Source: an uncultured Marvinbryantia sp. (GTDB lineage: Bacteria; Bacillota; Clostridia; Lachnospirales; Lachnospiraceae). From it: a stretch of DNA of 6,330 bases. Location: contig CAKRON010000124.1 in NCBI GenBank assembly GCA_934373455.1, positions 1 through 6,330 on the forward strand. Direction: 5' to 3'. Position 1 is the stretch's first letter, and each line of letters begins with the position of its first letter. Below the pieces are notes generated by a model. The model saw nothing but the letters and a program-made list of their open reading frames with translations, made no database searches and had not been told where the DNA came from. The position numbers and the translations under genes are program-made. Below, in pieces: positions 1 to 6,166 of this stretch.

Positions 1-924
1 CTGTATGATAACGTCTACGATCTTCGCACCCGTGTGGAAGAAAGAAATTCCCACACTATCGATTGCTGAGTGTGCAAATCCAGGCATAATCCTAAATAAA
101 ATAAACCCGGCTGTTCCTAATACAATTGCACCGATTACATTGAAAATCAGGTGAATTGCTGCTACTCTCTTTGCATTTCGCTGTGCTCCAATACTGGAAA
201 GTACCGCCGGCATACAGGAACCAATATCTGCTCCGAGACAGATAAATACTGCTGCACTGGTGGTTACTGTTCCACTGGTAGCTGCTAATGTCTGAAGTAC
301 ACCTACTGACGCTGAGGAACTCTGCATAATCACAGTAACTATTAAACCAACTGCAATACCAAGAAATGGGTTATTACCAACTGCGAGAAACGCGTTTGTG
401 ATAATCGGTGAATCCATATAGCTTTTCGCTGCTGCACCCATATAATCCAAACCAATAAACAAAAGGCCAAGACCTATCAGTATTTCTGACAGTGTCTTTT
501 TCTTGGATGATTTCGAAAATACTGTAATAAATACACCAATTCCAAGAATCAATGGGGCGTATAAGGATGGAGATATCGCTTTAAAACTATCTCCCAGCTG
601 TCCTAAAGATACAATCCATGCAGTAATACAGGTACCGATATTGGCACCCATGATCACACCTACTGCCTGAGGAAGACTCATGATACCGGCATTTACAAAT
701 CCTAATACCATAACGGTAGTGGCACCACTACTCTGTATGATTGCAGTCAGTCCTGCACCAACCAGAACGGCAACTAAACGATTATTTGTTAAAATACCTA
801 ACAGTTCCTGCATCTTGCTGCCTGCAGATTTTTGTATTCCGCCAGACATGGCATGCATTCCATACAGGAACATGCCAAGACCTCCGATAAACATAAATAA
901 ATTAGAGACATCATTGATCGACAT
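1..924 (-). CDS. Na+/phosphate cotransporter (NptA/PNaS) family protein, N-terminal 308 codons, C-terminus outside window
   Basis: Reading leftward from ATG at 924 there is an uninterrupted frame to the window edge (308 codons). The start is supported by a GGGGGAG ribosome binding site 7 bases upstream. The protein is strongly hydrophobic and shows the internal duplication of the Na/Pi cotransporter family. Repeat 1 has IIQSSGATTV (residues 62-71) followed by GANIGT (93-98). Repeat 2 has MQSSSAS (200-206) followed by GADIGS (231-236). The paired QSS motifs form the substrate and sodium site in this family. A short cytoplasmic basic stretch (SKSSKKK, 137-143) separates the halves. The expected role is sodium-coupled phosphate uptake or export at the cytoplasmic membrane. 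Bacterial members usually run to about 540-600 residues and often end in a PhoU-like domain, which cannot be seen here. The second repeat has Asp and Ser where GxNIGT is usual, so substrate is not certain. Confidence 0.9.
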   Translation of the reverse strand, partial: MSINDVSNLFMFIGGLGMFLYGMHAMSGGIQKSAGSKMQELLGILTNNRLVAVLVGAGLTAIIQSSGATTVMVLGFVNAGIMSLPQAVGVIMGANIGTCITAWIVSLGQLGDSFKAISPSLYAPLILGIGVFITVFSKSSKKKTLSEILIGLGLLFIGLDYMGAAAKSYMDSPIITNAFLAVGNNPFLGIAVGLIVTVIMQSSSASVGVLQTLAATSGTVTTSAAVFICLGADIGSCMPAVLSSIGAQRNAKRVAAIHLIFNVIGAIVLGTAGFILFRIMPGFAHSAIDSVGISFFHTGAKIVDVIIQ

Positions 925-946
925 TTGTTCTCCCCCTGATATTCGT

Positions 947-952
947 ATTATA
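947..952 (-). promoter_or_regulatory. Possible -10 element for the Na/Pi transporter gene
   Basis: The minus strand carries a perfect TATAAT here, about 23 bases upstream of the transporter start codon, in the 83-base gap after the methylglyoxal synthase gene. No good -35 hexamer lies 16-18 bases further upstream (best is TTCTGT), and the implied leader would be only about 16 bases, just enough for the ribosome binding site. It may allow transcription of the transporter independently of the upstream gene. It could also be chance in AT-rich DNA. Confidence 0.35.
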
Positions 953-1007
953 CTAAAATGTGAGATACGACAGAATGGTTCTCTTCGTTTCCCATCTTTT
1001 CATCCTG

Positions 1008-1400
1008 TCACACAATATTTCTCCAATCAAGGTCTCCATTCGAAAGTCCAAGTAAAAGAGATTCCGCTGTAGCAATATTGGTTGCAATCGGAATATTGTA
1101 TTTATCACAGCATCTTGTAATACTGTCAATATCTGCCTGACGTGGATCGTGAAGCAGTGGATTGTAAAAGAAAATGACCATATCCATATCATTTCTTTCA
1201 ATCATCTCTGTAAATTGCTTATCTCCACCTACTGCACCCGGGAGAAATTTATGCACCCTGAGATTTGTCACTTCTTCTATTCTTCTTCCGGTACCGCCGG
1301 TTGCATATAATTCGTGTTTGCTGAGTATTCTTTTATATGCAAGGCAAAAGTTCTCCATAAGGCTTTTCTTGCTGTTATGTGCAATGAATCCTATTTTCAT
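1008..1400 (-). CDS. mgsA: Methylglyoxal synthase family protein with a non-standard active site
   Basis: A 130-residue single MGS-like domain, shorter than E. coli MgsA (152) and close to Bacillus lengths. It begins at ATG 1400 behind a GGGAAAGGGAT ribosome binding site. Family members convert dihydroxyacetone phosphate to methylglyoxal and phosphate in the cytosol, bypassing lower glycolysis, and are inhibited by phosphate. Diagnostic stretches are KIGFIAH (2-8), LYATGGTG (31-38), GGDKQ (58-62), VIFFYNPL (75-82) and NIPIATNIATAE (102-113). Aligned without gaps to E. coli (offset 11), His19, Asp71 and Asp101 are kept as His8, Asp60 and Asp90. However, Asp20 is Asn9, Thr47 is Gly36, Asp91 is Asn80 and His98 is Arg87. 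Family membership is clear; methylglyoxal synthase activity is likely but not assured. It is followed in the same direction by the Na/Pi transporter gene after 83 bases. Confidence 0.85.
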   Translation of the reverse strand: MKIGFIAHNSKKSLMENFCLAYKRILSKHELYATGGTGRRIEEVTNLRVHKFLPGAVGGDKQFTEMIERNDMDMVIFFYNPLLHDPRQADIDSITRCCDKYNIPIATNIATAESLLLGLSNGDLDWRNIV

Positions 1401-1442
1401 AATTTTTATCCCTTTCCCGAGACTAGCCCATATTACGTGTCT

Positions 1443-1470
1443 ATTATATCATAAATTTTTGTAATAGCAA
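1443..1470 (-). promoter_or_regulatory. Sigma-A-type promoter with extended -10 for the mgsA-like gene
   Basis: On the minus strand a TATAAT -10 (1443-1448) is preceded by TGA, giving the extended TGnTATAAT form. A TTGCTA -35 (1465-1470, 4 of 6 matches) lies 16 bases upstream. Transcription would begin near 1436, leaving a leader of about 36 bases before the start codon. Position, orientation and the extended -10 all fit a vegetative promoter for the mgsA-like gene, and possibly for the transporter after it. Confidence 0.65.
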
Positions 1471-1504
1471 ATACATTTTGTTCCGTTTCTTGCAACAACT
1501 GCCA

Positions 1505-1533
1505 GTTTAATATCATTATATCTTCACATACTA
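1505..1533 (+). promoter_or_regulatory. Sigma-G-like forespore promoter for the spore protein gene
   Basis: CATACTA at 1527-1533 matches the forespore sigma-G -10 consensus CATNHTA exactly. Seventeen bases upstream, GTTTA (1505-1509) matches four of five positions of the GHATR -35. The predicted start, near 1541, gives a leader of about 49 bases. Alpha/beta SASP genes are classic sigma-G targets in Bacillus and Clostridium, so motif and gene function agree. The assignment comes from the motif only. Confidence 0.65.
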
Positions 1534-1589
1534 ACCTTGCAATAACAAATTGCAAATAAAAATAACCATTTACAAAGGAGGTAATTAAC

Positions 1590-1814
1590 ATGAGTAGTCG
1601 TTCATCTAATACCACAGCCGTTCCAGAAGCCAAGGGCGCATTAGACCGCTTTAAATATGAAGTAGCAAACGAACTTGGTGTTCCGCTTACCAATGGTTAT
1701 AACGGAAATCTGACTTCCAAACAGAATGGTTCTGTCGGTGGCTATATGGTAAAGAAAATGATTGAAGAGCAGGAAAGACAGATGAGTAACAAATCTCAGA
1801 ACAGTATGCAGTAA
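1590..1814 (+). CDS. Alpha/beta-type small acid-soluble spore protein (SASP)
   Basis: This 74-residue protein begins at ATG 1590 behind a consensus AAAGGAGGT ribosome binding site (1574-1582), spaced 7 bases. Alpha/beta SASPs coat DNA in the dormant spore core, protect it from UV, heat and chemical damage, and are degraded at germination. The central segment KYEVANELGV (22-31) matches the conserved site cut by the germination protease GPR, with the scissile bond expected after Glu24. The second conserved block is LTSKQNGSVGGYMVKKM (41-57), where Lys44 replaces the more usual Arg. Length is typical (60-75 residues), with a short polar tail (SNKSQNSMQ). It sits alone between a sigma-G-like promoter and a terminator, so it is a monocistronic unit expressed in the forespore. 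Which of the usual several SASP paralogues it is cannot be told from this window. Confidence 0.95.
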   Translation: MSSRSSNTTAVPEAKGALDRFKYEVANELGVPLTNGYNGNLTSKQNGSVGGYMVKKMIEEQERQMSNKSQNSMQ

Positions 1815-1827
1815 CGTACTTTTTACA

Positions 1828-1864
1828 GAAACAGGCAGATACTTTTCATGTGTCTGCCTGTTTC
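1828..1864 (+). terminator. Hairpin terminator after the SASP gene, possibly shared with recG
   Basis: Two 14-base arms (1828-1841 and 1851-1864) pair fully, with one T-G wobble, around a 9-base loop. On the plus strand the stem is followed by ATTTTACGTATTTTC, a moderately U-rich tail, 13 bases after the SASP stop codon. The SASP and recG genes converge on this hairpin; recG ends at 1880 on the other strand. In the leftward direction the downstream run (TGTAAAAAG) is not U-rich, so efficient termination is better supported for SASP than for recG. Confidence 0.75.
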
Positions 1865-1879
1865 ATTTTACGTATTTTC

Positions 1880-3355
1880 TTATAAACTTAGCTTTTTCAG
1901 TTCATTTCTCATATAAGAATCCAGCTTATTTTTTAATTCCAAATGTTTTTCCATAAGGCACTCCGGATCTTCCCTGTGAATTCGTTCTGCAGCTTTACAG
2001 GCTTCTTTTAAAATATCAGCATCCGCATAAATATCACCAATCTTAAATTCCATTATACCACTTTGCCTTACCCCGAGAAGTTCGCCGGGACCTCTTAGTC
2101 TCAAATCTTCATTTGCTATATAAAATCCATCATTTGACCGATTCAAAATATCCAGCCGTTTTTGATTCTTACCATTTTCACTTCCATTTATCATGATGCA
2201 GTAAGACTGTGCAGCTCCTCTTCCAACCCGTCCTCTCAGCTGATGCAGCTGTGCGAGACCAAAACGTTCTGCATTCTCAATCATCATAACGGTAGCATTC
2301 GGTACATTTACCCCAACTTCCACTACTGTAGTCGATACAAGAACGTGTATCTGATTTTCTAGGAATCTTTGCATAATCATATTTTTCTCTTTAGGTTTCA
2401 TTTTTCCATGAAGATATTCTACGCAAATCTCTGCAGGCAATTCCTGCCGCAATTTTTCAGTATAAGAAATCACATCTTCAGCATCCATCATTTCACTTTC
2501 TTCAACCATCGGGCAAATTACATACGCCTGATGTCCTGCTTTTACTTCTTTTGCTATAAAATCATATGCTTTTTTTCGGTAAGAAGTATTTACCACGCAA
2601 TTTTTAATTGGTATACGGTTAGACGGCAGCTCATCGATGGTGGATATTTCCAAATCTCCGTAAAGTATAACTGCCAGTGTTCGAGGAATTGGTGTGGCAC
2701 TCATAACCATAGTATGAGGAATTCCTGTCGCTTTTTCTCCAAGAATTTCTCTCTGACGTACGCCAAACCGATGCTGTTCATCGGTAATCACAAGTCCCAG
2801 TCTGGCAAAAACAACTTTTTCTTGTATTACTGCATGAGTTCCTATCACAATATCCGCTTCCTGGGATGCTATTTTCTCATAGGCTGTTCGCTTCTCTTTT
2901 GCAGTCATAGAACCAGTAAGCAGCACAGCCCGAACCGGAAGATGTTGATTTTCTGTAAGTTTTTTGAATGCTTCATAATGCTGGTTTGCCAAAACTTCTG
3001 TCGGAGCCATCAACGCACTCTGCATGTGGTTTCTTGCTGCGAGGATCATTGCAAGAAAGGCAATAATTGTCTTTCCGGAACCCACATCTCCCTGTATCAA
3101 ACGATTCATTACACTTTTTCCAGACATATCCTGACGTATTTCTTTCCACACTGCTTTCTGTGCGCCTGTCAGCTCATAGCCCAGATTTTTTGTAATATCG
3201 CTCAAGTCATCTGATACAACGGGATAATCATTTGCCATTTCGGACGATATTTCTTTAAAAGCTCTGACCGCCAGAACAAAAAGGAAAAACTCATCAAATA
3301 CCAGTCTCTTTCGTGCAAGCATCAAATGGTGTTCATTTCTTGGAAAATGAATCAT
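1880..3355 (-). CDS. recG: RecG C-terminal fragment: complete SF2 helicase core and TRG region
   Basis: The frame from 3355 encodes up to 491 residues. Motifs by residue are IHFP (2-5), RKRLVFDEF (15-23), LTGAQK (62-67, Q-motif-like), Walker A GDVGSGKT (89-96), APTEVLANQH (117-126, motif Ia), GTHA (172-175), DEQH (192-195, motif II), MSATPIPRTL (218-227, motif III), STTVVEVGVNVP (341-352, motif V), QLRGRVGRG (372-380, motif VI) and LRGPGELLGVRQSG (420-433). The TRG translocation segment is therefore present. The ATG at 3355 has no convincing ribosome binding site (GGCTGAAT precedes it), so this is probably not an independent gene. It would be translated only by reinitiation or frameshifting. 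Confidence 0.75.
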   Translation of the reverse strand: MIHFPRNEHHLMLARKRLVFDEFFLFVLAVRAFKEISSEMANDYPVVSDDLSDITKNLGYELTGAQKAVWKEIRQDMSGKSVMNRLIQGDVGSGKTIIAFLAMILAARNHMQSALMAPTEVLANQHYEAFKKLTENQHLPVRAVLLTGSMTAKEKRTAYEKIASQEADIVIGTHAVIQEKVVFARLGLVITDEQHRFGVRQREILGEKATGIPHTMVMSATPIPRTLAVILYGDLEISTIDELPSNRIPIKNCVVNTSYRKKAYDFIAKEVKAGHQAYVICPMVEESEMMDAEDVISYTEKLRQELPAEICVEYLHGKMKPKEKNMIMQRFLENQIHVLVSTTVVEVGVNVPNATVMMIENAERFGLAQLHQLRGRVGRGAAQSYCIMINGSENGKNQKRLDILNRSNDGFYIANEDLRLRGPGELLGVRQSGIMEFKIGDIYADADILKEACKAAERIHREDPECLMEKHLELKNKLDSYMRNELKKLSL

Positions 3356-3920
3356 ATTCAGCCAGCTGATAGGTTTTGCGTATTTCCCCGGGCAAATAGT
3401 CTCTGGATAAATCCACCTGTTCCATTGCCTGTCTGATCAGCTTGGTCAGCATATGATTTGTAACTCCTTTTGTCAGCATGTATATCGGTTGAAGTGCTTT
3501 TTGCATCTCTTCGTATTGTTCTGGCTGATAAATTGCAGGCTGATCCAATACCAACTGATTTCCTCTTTTGCTGATTTTCCCATAAAATACATACAAGTGT
3601 CCTGGCATAATTGTATTTTTCAGATAAGGCATCCGAAACCATCGTGCGACAAGTTTTCCACTCTCATCTTTCAGATGTGCTGTCGTAATCTGCATTCTCT
3701 TTACATATTGCACTGACAGTTGACCAACTGTTTCTGCAAGTACCGCAACAGTTTCTCCATCCTTTACATCACGGATCATTTTTGTGTTTTCAAATTTTCT
3801 GTAGTCTCTTGGATAATATGTCAGCAGATCATCCACGGTACAGATTGACAATTTTTCTAATAGTTTTTTTGACTTCTCGCCCACCCCCTTCAGGGCATCA
3901 ATCGAAGCAAATCTATCCAT
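3333..3920 (-). CDS. recG: RecG N-terminal fragment (wedge/OB-fold region), 195 codons
   Basis: The start is taken at ATG 3920 because TTTAGGAG (core 3928-3932) lies 7 bases upstream. The longer frame from GTG 3959 begins inside a hairpin and has only a weak upstream site. Recognisable RecG features, by residue from 3920, are the helix-hairpin-helix-like DALKGVGEKSKKLLEKL (8-24), LLTYYPRDYR (32-41), the OB-fold strands ending in LVARWFRMPYL (89-99), and QPIYMLTKGVT (143-153). This region normally grips the branched DNA junction. The last residues after LAEY (DSFSKK) are read out of frame past the lesion, so they are not native. Alone it lacks any ATPase motif. Confidence 0.75.
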   Translation of the reverse strand: MDRFASIDALKGVGEKSKKLLEKLSICTVDDLLTYYPRDYRKFENTKMIRDVKDGETVAVLAETVGQLSVQYVKRMQITTAHLKDESGKLVARWFRMPYLKNTIMPGHLYVFYGKISKRGNQLVLDQPAIYQPEQYEEMQKALQPIYMLTKGVTNHMLTKLIRQAMEQVDLSRDYLPGEIRKTYQLAEYDSFSKK

Positions 3921-3927
3921 CCTTTTA

Positions 3928-3932
3928 CTCCT
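3928..3932 (-). promoter_or_regulatory. Ribosome binding site that fixes the recG start
   Basis: AGGAG on the minus strand, spaced 7 bases from ATG 3920, is the best translation signal in the region. It favours the internal start over GTG 3959, which would add 13 residues encoded within the hairpin. The sequence after this ATG (MDRFASIDALKGVG) begins as RecG proteins usually do. Confidence 0.75.
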
Positions 3933-3934
3933 AA

Positions 3935-3964
3935 ACAGGGTGGCAGATTCCTCTGTCACCCTGT
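3935..3964 (-). other. Strong hairpin in the fakA-recG gap
   Basis: Arms 3935-3947 and 3952-3964 form a 13-bp GC-rich stem (one G-T wobble) with a 4-base loop. It lies in the 72-base space between fakA and recG, and ends 2 bases before the recG ribosome binding site (core 3928-3932). On the minus-strand transcript it is followed by TTAGGAG, not by a U-run, so it is not a typical terminator for the operon. It could stabilise fakA mRNA, mark a processing site, or tune recG translation. Confidence 0.6.
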
Positions 3965-3992
3965 CTTATTCTTTCTAAATATAATGAAACTG

Positions 3993-5660
3993 TTATTCTA
4001 CAGATACTACATAGTAGTAAATCGGCTGTCCGCCCTCATATACCTCTACTTCACAGTCCGGATATAACTCCTGAAGTTCCTCACCCAGAGCTTCTGCATC
4101 CTCTGAAGAGATATCTTCTCCATAGTATACGCTGATCAATTCTGAATCTTCATCTGTCATAAGACGAATGGTTTCTTTCGTAATTTCCGCAATATCTTCT
4201 CCGACAGCAAGGATGGAATGATCTCCGATTCCCATGATATTGCCTTCTTTAATTTCTTTATCATCAATATGCGTATCACGCACTGCGTACGTAACCTGTC
4301 CTGTCTTCACCAGTGACATAGCTTCGGTCATTTCTTCCGCATTCTCTTCCGGTGTCTTTGTCGCATCAAAGCTGATGATTGCTGAAATACCCTGTGGAAC
4401 GGTCTTTGTCGGAATTACGATAATCTTCTTGTCCTCCGTCAATGCCTGTGCCTGATTAGCTGCCAGAATAATATTCTTATTATTAGGGAAAATAAAAATT
4501 GTATCTGCATTTACTTCTGCAATGGCATTCAGCATATCTTCTGTACTTGGGTTCATAGTTTGACCACCTTCTATTAAGTAGTCAACTCCAAGTCCTTTGA
4601 AGATTTCTCCGATACCATCTCCGATACTGACAGAAATAAAGCCCACTTCTTTATGAGGCATTGTCTTTTTCTTTTCTTCTGCCTGAGCCGCAGCCAGTTT
4701 TTCTGCATCTTTGATCAGCTTCTCACGGTGTTCTTCTCTCATATTATCAATCTTCATACGAGACAATTCACCATATGTCAATGCTTTTGAAATCGCTACA
4801 CCCGGATCATTGGTATGCACATGTACTTTTACAATTTCTTCATCTGCCACTACTACAATAGAATCACCGATGCTCTCCAGAAATGCCTTAAACTGCTGTT
4901 CTTCTTCTGACTGCATTGGTTTTTTCGTCATAATAATGAACTCTGTACAATAGCCAAATTTGATATCGGCCTCTGTTCTGGTATCAACCTGCACCGGTTT
5001 TCCTATGCTTTCAGATTTCTCAATGGTATAGTCTACCGCTTTTCCCTGATATGCATCAAAAGCTCCCTTTAATACCTGAATCAGTCCCTGTCCACCTGAG
5101 TCTACTACGCCTGCTTCTTTCAAAACAGGAAGCATCTCAGGAGTCTTTGCCAGGACTTCTTCTGCGTAAGAAAGCGCTGATGAAAGTAAATCATCCATCT
5201 CAACATCATCTGTCAAAGCCAGTTCTGTCGCTTTATCGGCAAAGCCTTTGGCAACTGTCAGAATTGTTCCTTCTTTTGGCTTCATTACAGCCTTGTAAGC
5301 GGTTGCTACTGCTTTCTGGAAAGCTTCTGTTATAGTAATAACATCGATCTCTTCTGTATCACGAATTCCCTTTGTGAATCCTCGCAGCAGCTGGGAAAGA
5401 ATTACTCCGGAATTTCCTCTTGCACCTCTTAAGGAACCGGAAGAAATTGCCTTAGCCAGGGTCTCCATGTTCACAGTTTCCAGTCCTGCCACTTCTTTTG
5501 CCGCTGACATAATGGTCAGTGTCATATTCGTACCTGTATCTCCATCAGGAACCGGAAACACATTCAGTTCATTAATCCACTCTTTATTTGCCTCAAGATT
5601 CTTTGCACCTGCCAGGAACATTTTAGCACACAGTTCGGCATTTATAGTACTTTTACCCAC
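3993..5660 (-). CDS. fakA: Fatty acid kinase catalytic subunit FakA (YloV family)
   Basis: A full-length 555-residue protein (family about 550). FakA phosphorylates fatty acids held by FakB carriers, giving acyl-phosphate for phospholipid synthesis, in the cytoplasm near the membrane. The N-terminal DhaL/DAK2 kinase domain (about 1-205) has LNVFPVPDGDTGTN (32-45), where Asp39 and Asp41 are the expected magnesium ligands. It also has SGSLRGARGNSGV (74-86) and DSGGQGL (187-193). The middle domain (about 225-310) keeps Cys238, His280 and His282, matching the zinc site described in Staphylococcus FakA (Cys240, His282, His284). The rest (about 338-555) is the DegV-like C-terminal domain. The start is GTG, with AAGGAGG 10 bases upstream overlapping the stop of the Asp23-like gene, which suggests translational coupling. 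No fakB gene is visible here. Older annotations call this family a DAK2 or dihydroxyacetone kinase-like protein. Confidence 0.93.
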   Translation of the reverse strand: MGKSTINAELCAKMFLAGAKNLEANKEWINELNVFPVPDGDTGTNMTLTIMSAAKEVAGLETVNMETLAKAISSGSLRGARGNSGVILSQLLRGFTKGIRDTEEIDVITITEAFQKAVATAYKAVMKPKEGTILTVAKGFADKATELALTDDVEMDDLLSSALSYAEEVLAKTPEMLPVLKEAGVVDSGGQGLIQVLKGAFDAYQGKAVDYTIEKSESIGKPVQVDTRTEADIKFGYCTEFIIMTKKPMQSEEEQQFKAFLESIGDSIVVVADEEIVKVHVHTNDPGVAISKALTYGELSRMKIDNMREEHREKLIKDAEKLAAAQAEEKKKTMPHKEVGFISVSIGDGIGEIFKGLGVDYLIEGGQTMNPSTEDMLNAIAEVNADTIFIFPNNKNIILAANQAQALTEDKKIIVIPTKTVPQGISAIISFDATKTPEENAEEMTEAMSLVKTGQVTYAVRDTHIDDKEIKEGNIMGIGDHSILAVGEDIAEITKETIRLMTDEDSELISVYYGEDISSEDAEALGEELQELYPDCEVEVYEGGQPIYYYVVSVE

Positions 5661-5670
5661 TTCTTGCGGT

Positions 5671-5677
5671 CCTCCTT
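5671..5677 (-). promoter_or_regulatory. fakA ribosome binding site overlapping the upstream stop codon
   Basis: On the minus strand TAAGGAGG contains both the TAA stop of the Asp23-like gene and the AAGGAGG site of fakA. The 10-base spacing to a GTG start is slightly long. No alternative in-frame start lies nearer the site, so GTG 5660 is preferred. Overlap of this kind favours coupled translation of the two genes. Confidence 0.75.
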
Positions 5678-6035
5678 AATCAATCACTCTTACGCCTTCT
5701 ACGTAAATGTTTAATTTATCAATCTCCATACCGGTAAATTCCTGTACACGATATTTTACATTCTCCCTCAGGTTCTCGCAAACCGCGGAAATACTTATTC
5801 CGTATGAAACAATCACATGAAAATTGAGAGAAATCCGATTGTCTTCACCAACCGTCACATTGATCCCGTGTTTTAAGCTGTCACGCTTAAGCAATCTTAC
5901 AAGACCGTCTTTCATACTGAACGCTGCCATACCAACTATTCCAAAACATTCTACTGCTACACTGCCTGCATAGGTCGCTATAACATCTAAATCAATTGAA
6001 ATCGAACCAAGTTCGTTATTCATACGTCCCTTCAT
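5676..6035 (-). CDS. Asp23/Gls24 (DUF322, YloU-like) family protein
   Basis: A 119-residue protein starting at ATG 6035, with GGAGGT (6041-6046 complement) spaced 5 bases. The pattern is typical of the Asp23/Gls24 family: LGSISIDLDVIATYAGSVAV (9-28), ECFGIVGMA (29-37), then alternating strands in INVTVGEDNRISLNFHVIVSYG (58-79), and an ENLRENVKYRVQEFTGMEID helix (87-106) ending in VEGVRV. No signal peptide or membrane segment is seen. Family members are cytoplasmic proteins linked to envelope stress and alkaline tolerance in staphylococci, but the YloU subgroup has no firm biochemical role. It is commonly next to yloV/fakA and rpmB in Firmicutes, as here. It is the first gene of the leftward operon. 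Confidence 0.92.
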   Translation of the reverse strand: MKGRMNNELGSISIDLDVIATYAGSVAVECFGIVGMAAFSMKDGLVRLLKRDSLKHGINVTVGEDNRISLNFHVIVSYGISISAVCENLRENVKYRVQEFTGMEIDKLNIYVEGVRVID

Positions 6036-6076
6036 ATTCTACCTCCAGATATCGTATTCCTTGATACTCATTCCAT

Positions 6077-6082
6077 AGTATA
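6077..6082 (-). promoter_or_regulatory. Extended -10 promoter for the Asp23-fakA-recG operon
   Basis: On the minus strand TATACT is preceded by TGT, an extended -10 of the TGn type. The best -35 at 17 bases spacing is TTTCCT, which is weak. Start of transcription would be near 6070, with a leader of about 35 bases to ATG 6035. It is back-to-back with the rpmB promoter, with A/T tracts (6094-6119) between them that could act as UP elements for either. Confidence 0.55.
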
Positions 6083-6125
6083 ACAAGTTTTTCTCAAAAA
6101 GGAAATATCTTTTTTCATTTTCTAC

Positions 6126-6154
6126 TTGCAAAAATTATTTATTTCTGTTAGAAT
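6126..6154 (+). promoter_or_regulatory. Sigma-A promoter for rpmB
   Basis: TTGCAA (-35, 6126-6131) and TAGAAT (-10, 6149-6154) are separated by the ideal 17 bases, and TGT directly precedes the -10 (extended form). A/T-rich DNA lies upstream. Transcription would begin near 6161, leaving a leader of about 55 bases. This is the strongest vegetative promoter candidate in the window and suits a ribosomal protein gene. Confidence 0.8.
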
Positions 6155-6166
6155 ACGATTGTTGTC

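Larger units (their letters stand above)
1880..3920 (-). pseudogene. recG: ATP-dependent DNA helicase RecG, split by a frameshift near 3353
   Basis: RecG is a monomeric superfamily 2 helicase that reverses stalled forks and migrates Holliday junctions. Homology runs continuously across the locus but changes frame. The upstream frame (start 3920) carries the N-terminal wedge part and stops at 3333. The downstream frame (from about 3355 to 1880) carries the complete helicase core and C-terminal TRG region. At the junction the first frame reads QLAEY and the second resumes with IHFP, with one base (3353) between them. In RecG relatives recalled from memory, about six or seven residues separate these motifs, so roughly 17 bases seem missing. 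Joined, the two parts give about 680 residues, the normal RecG size. All helicase motifs are intact, so the lesion is recent, or is a sequence or assembly error. The gene is last in the Asp23-fakA-recG operon. Confidence 0.8.

Noticed and set aside
1433..1693. An 86-codon minus-strand frame across the SASP start and divergent promoter region
   Set aside because: It is antisense to the conserved SASP sequence and covers both promoter elements, with no homology or ribosome binding site.
1828..1864. Inverted repeat as a mobile element end
   Set aside because: It is one compact hairpin between convergent genes with a partly U-rich tail and no transposase or target duplication nearby, so it is best read as a terminator.
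2369..3214. A 281-codon open frame on the plus strand opposite recG
   Set aside because: It is rich in Cys, His, Phe and Tyr with no recognisable domain, and lies antisense to the strongly conserved RecG helicase core, so it is a shadow frame.
3333..3355. Programmed ribosomal frameshift in recG
   Set aside because: There is no slippery heptamer or supporting downstream structure at the junction, and residues appear to be missing, which frameshifting would not explain. RecG is not known to use recoding.
3358..3642. A 94-codon minus-strand frame within recG
   Set aside because: It overlaps the N-terminal RecG coding sequence in another frame, with low-complexity content and no family resemblance.
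3921..3959. A longer RecG start at GTG 3959
   Set aside because: It would encode 13 extra residues within a hairpin and has a poor ribosome binding site, while ATG 3920 has a well-placed AGGAG.
5051..5335. A 94-codon leucine-rich plus-strand frame
   Set aside because: It is the complement of the FakA DhaL domain; its Leu/Ser bias is typical of antisense reading.
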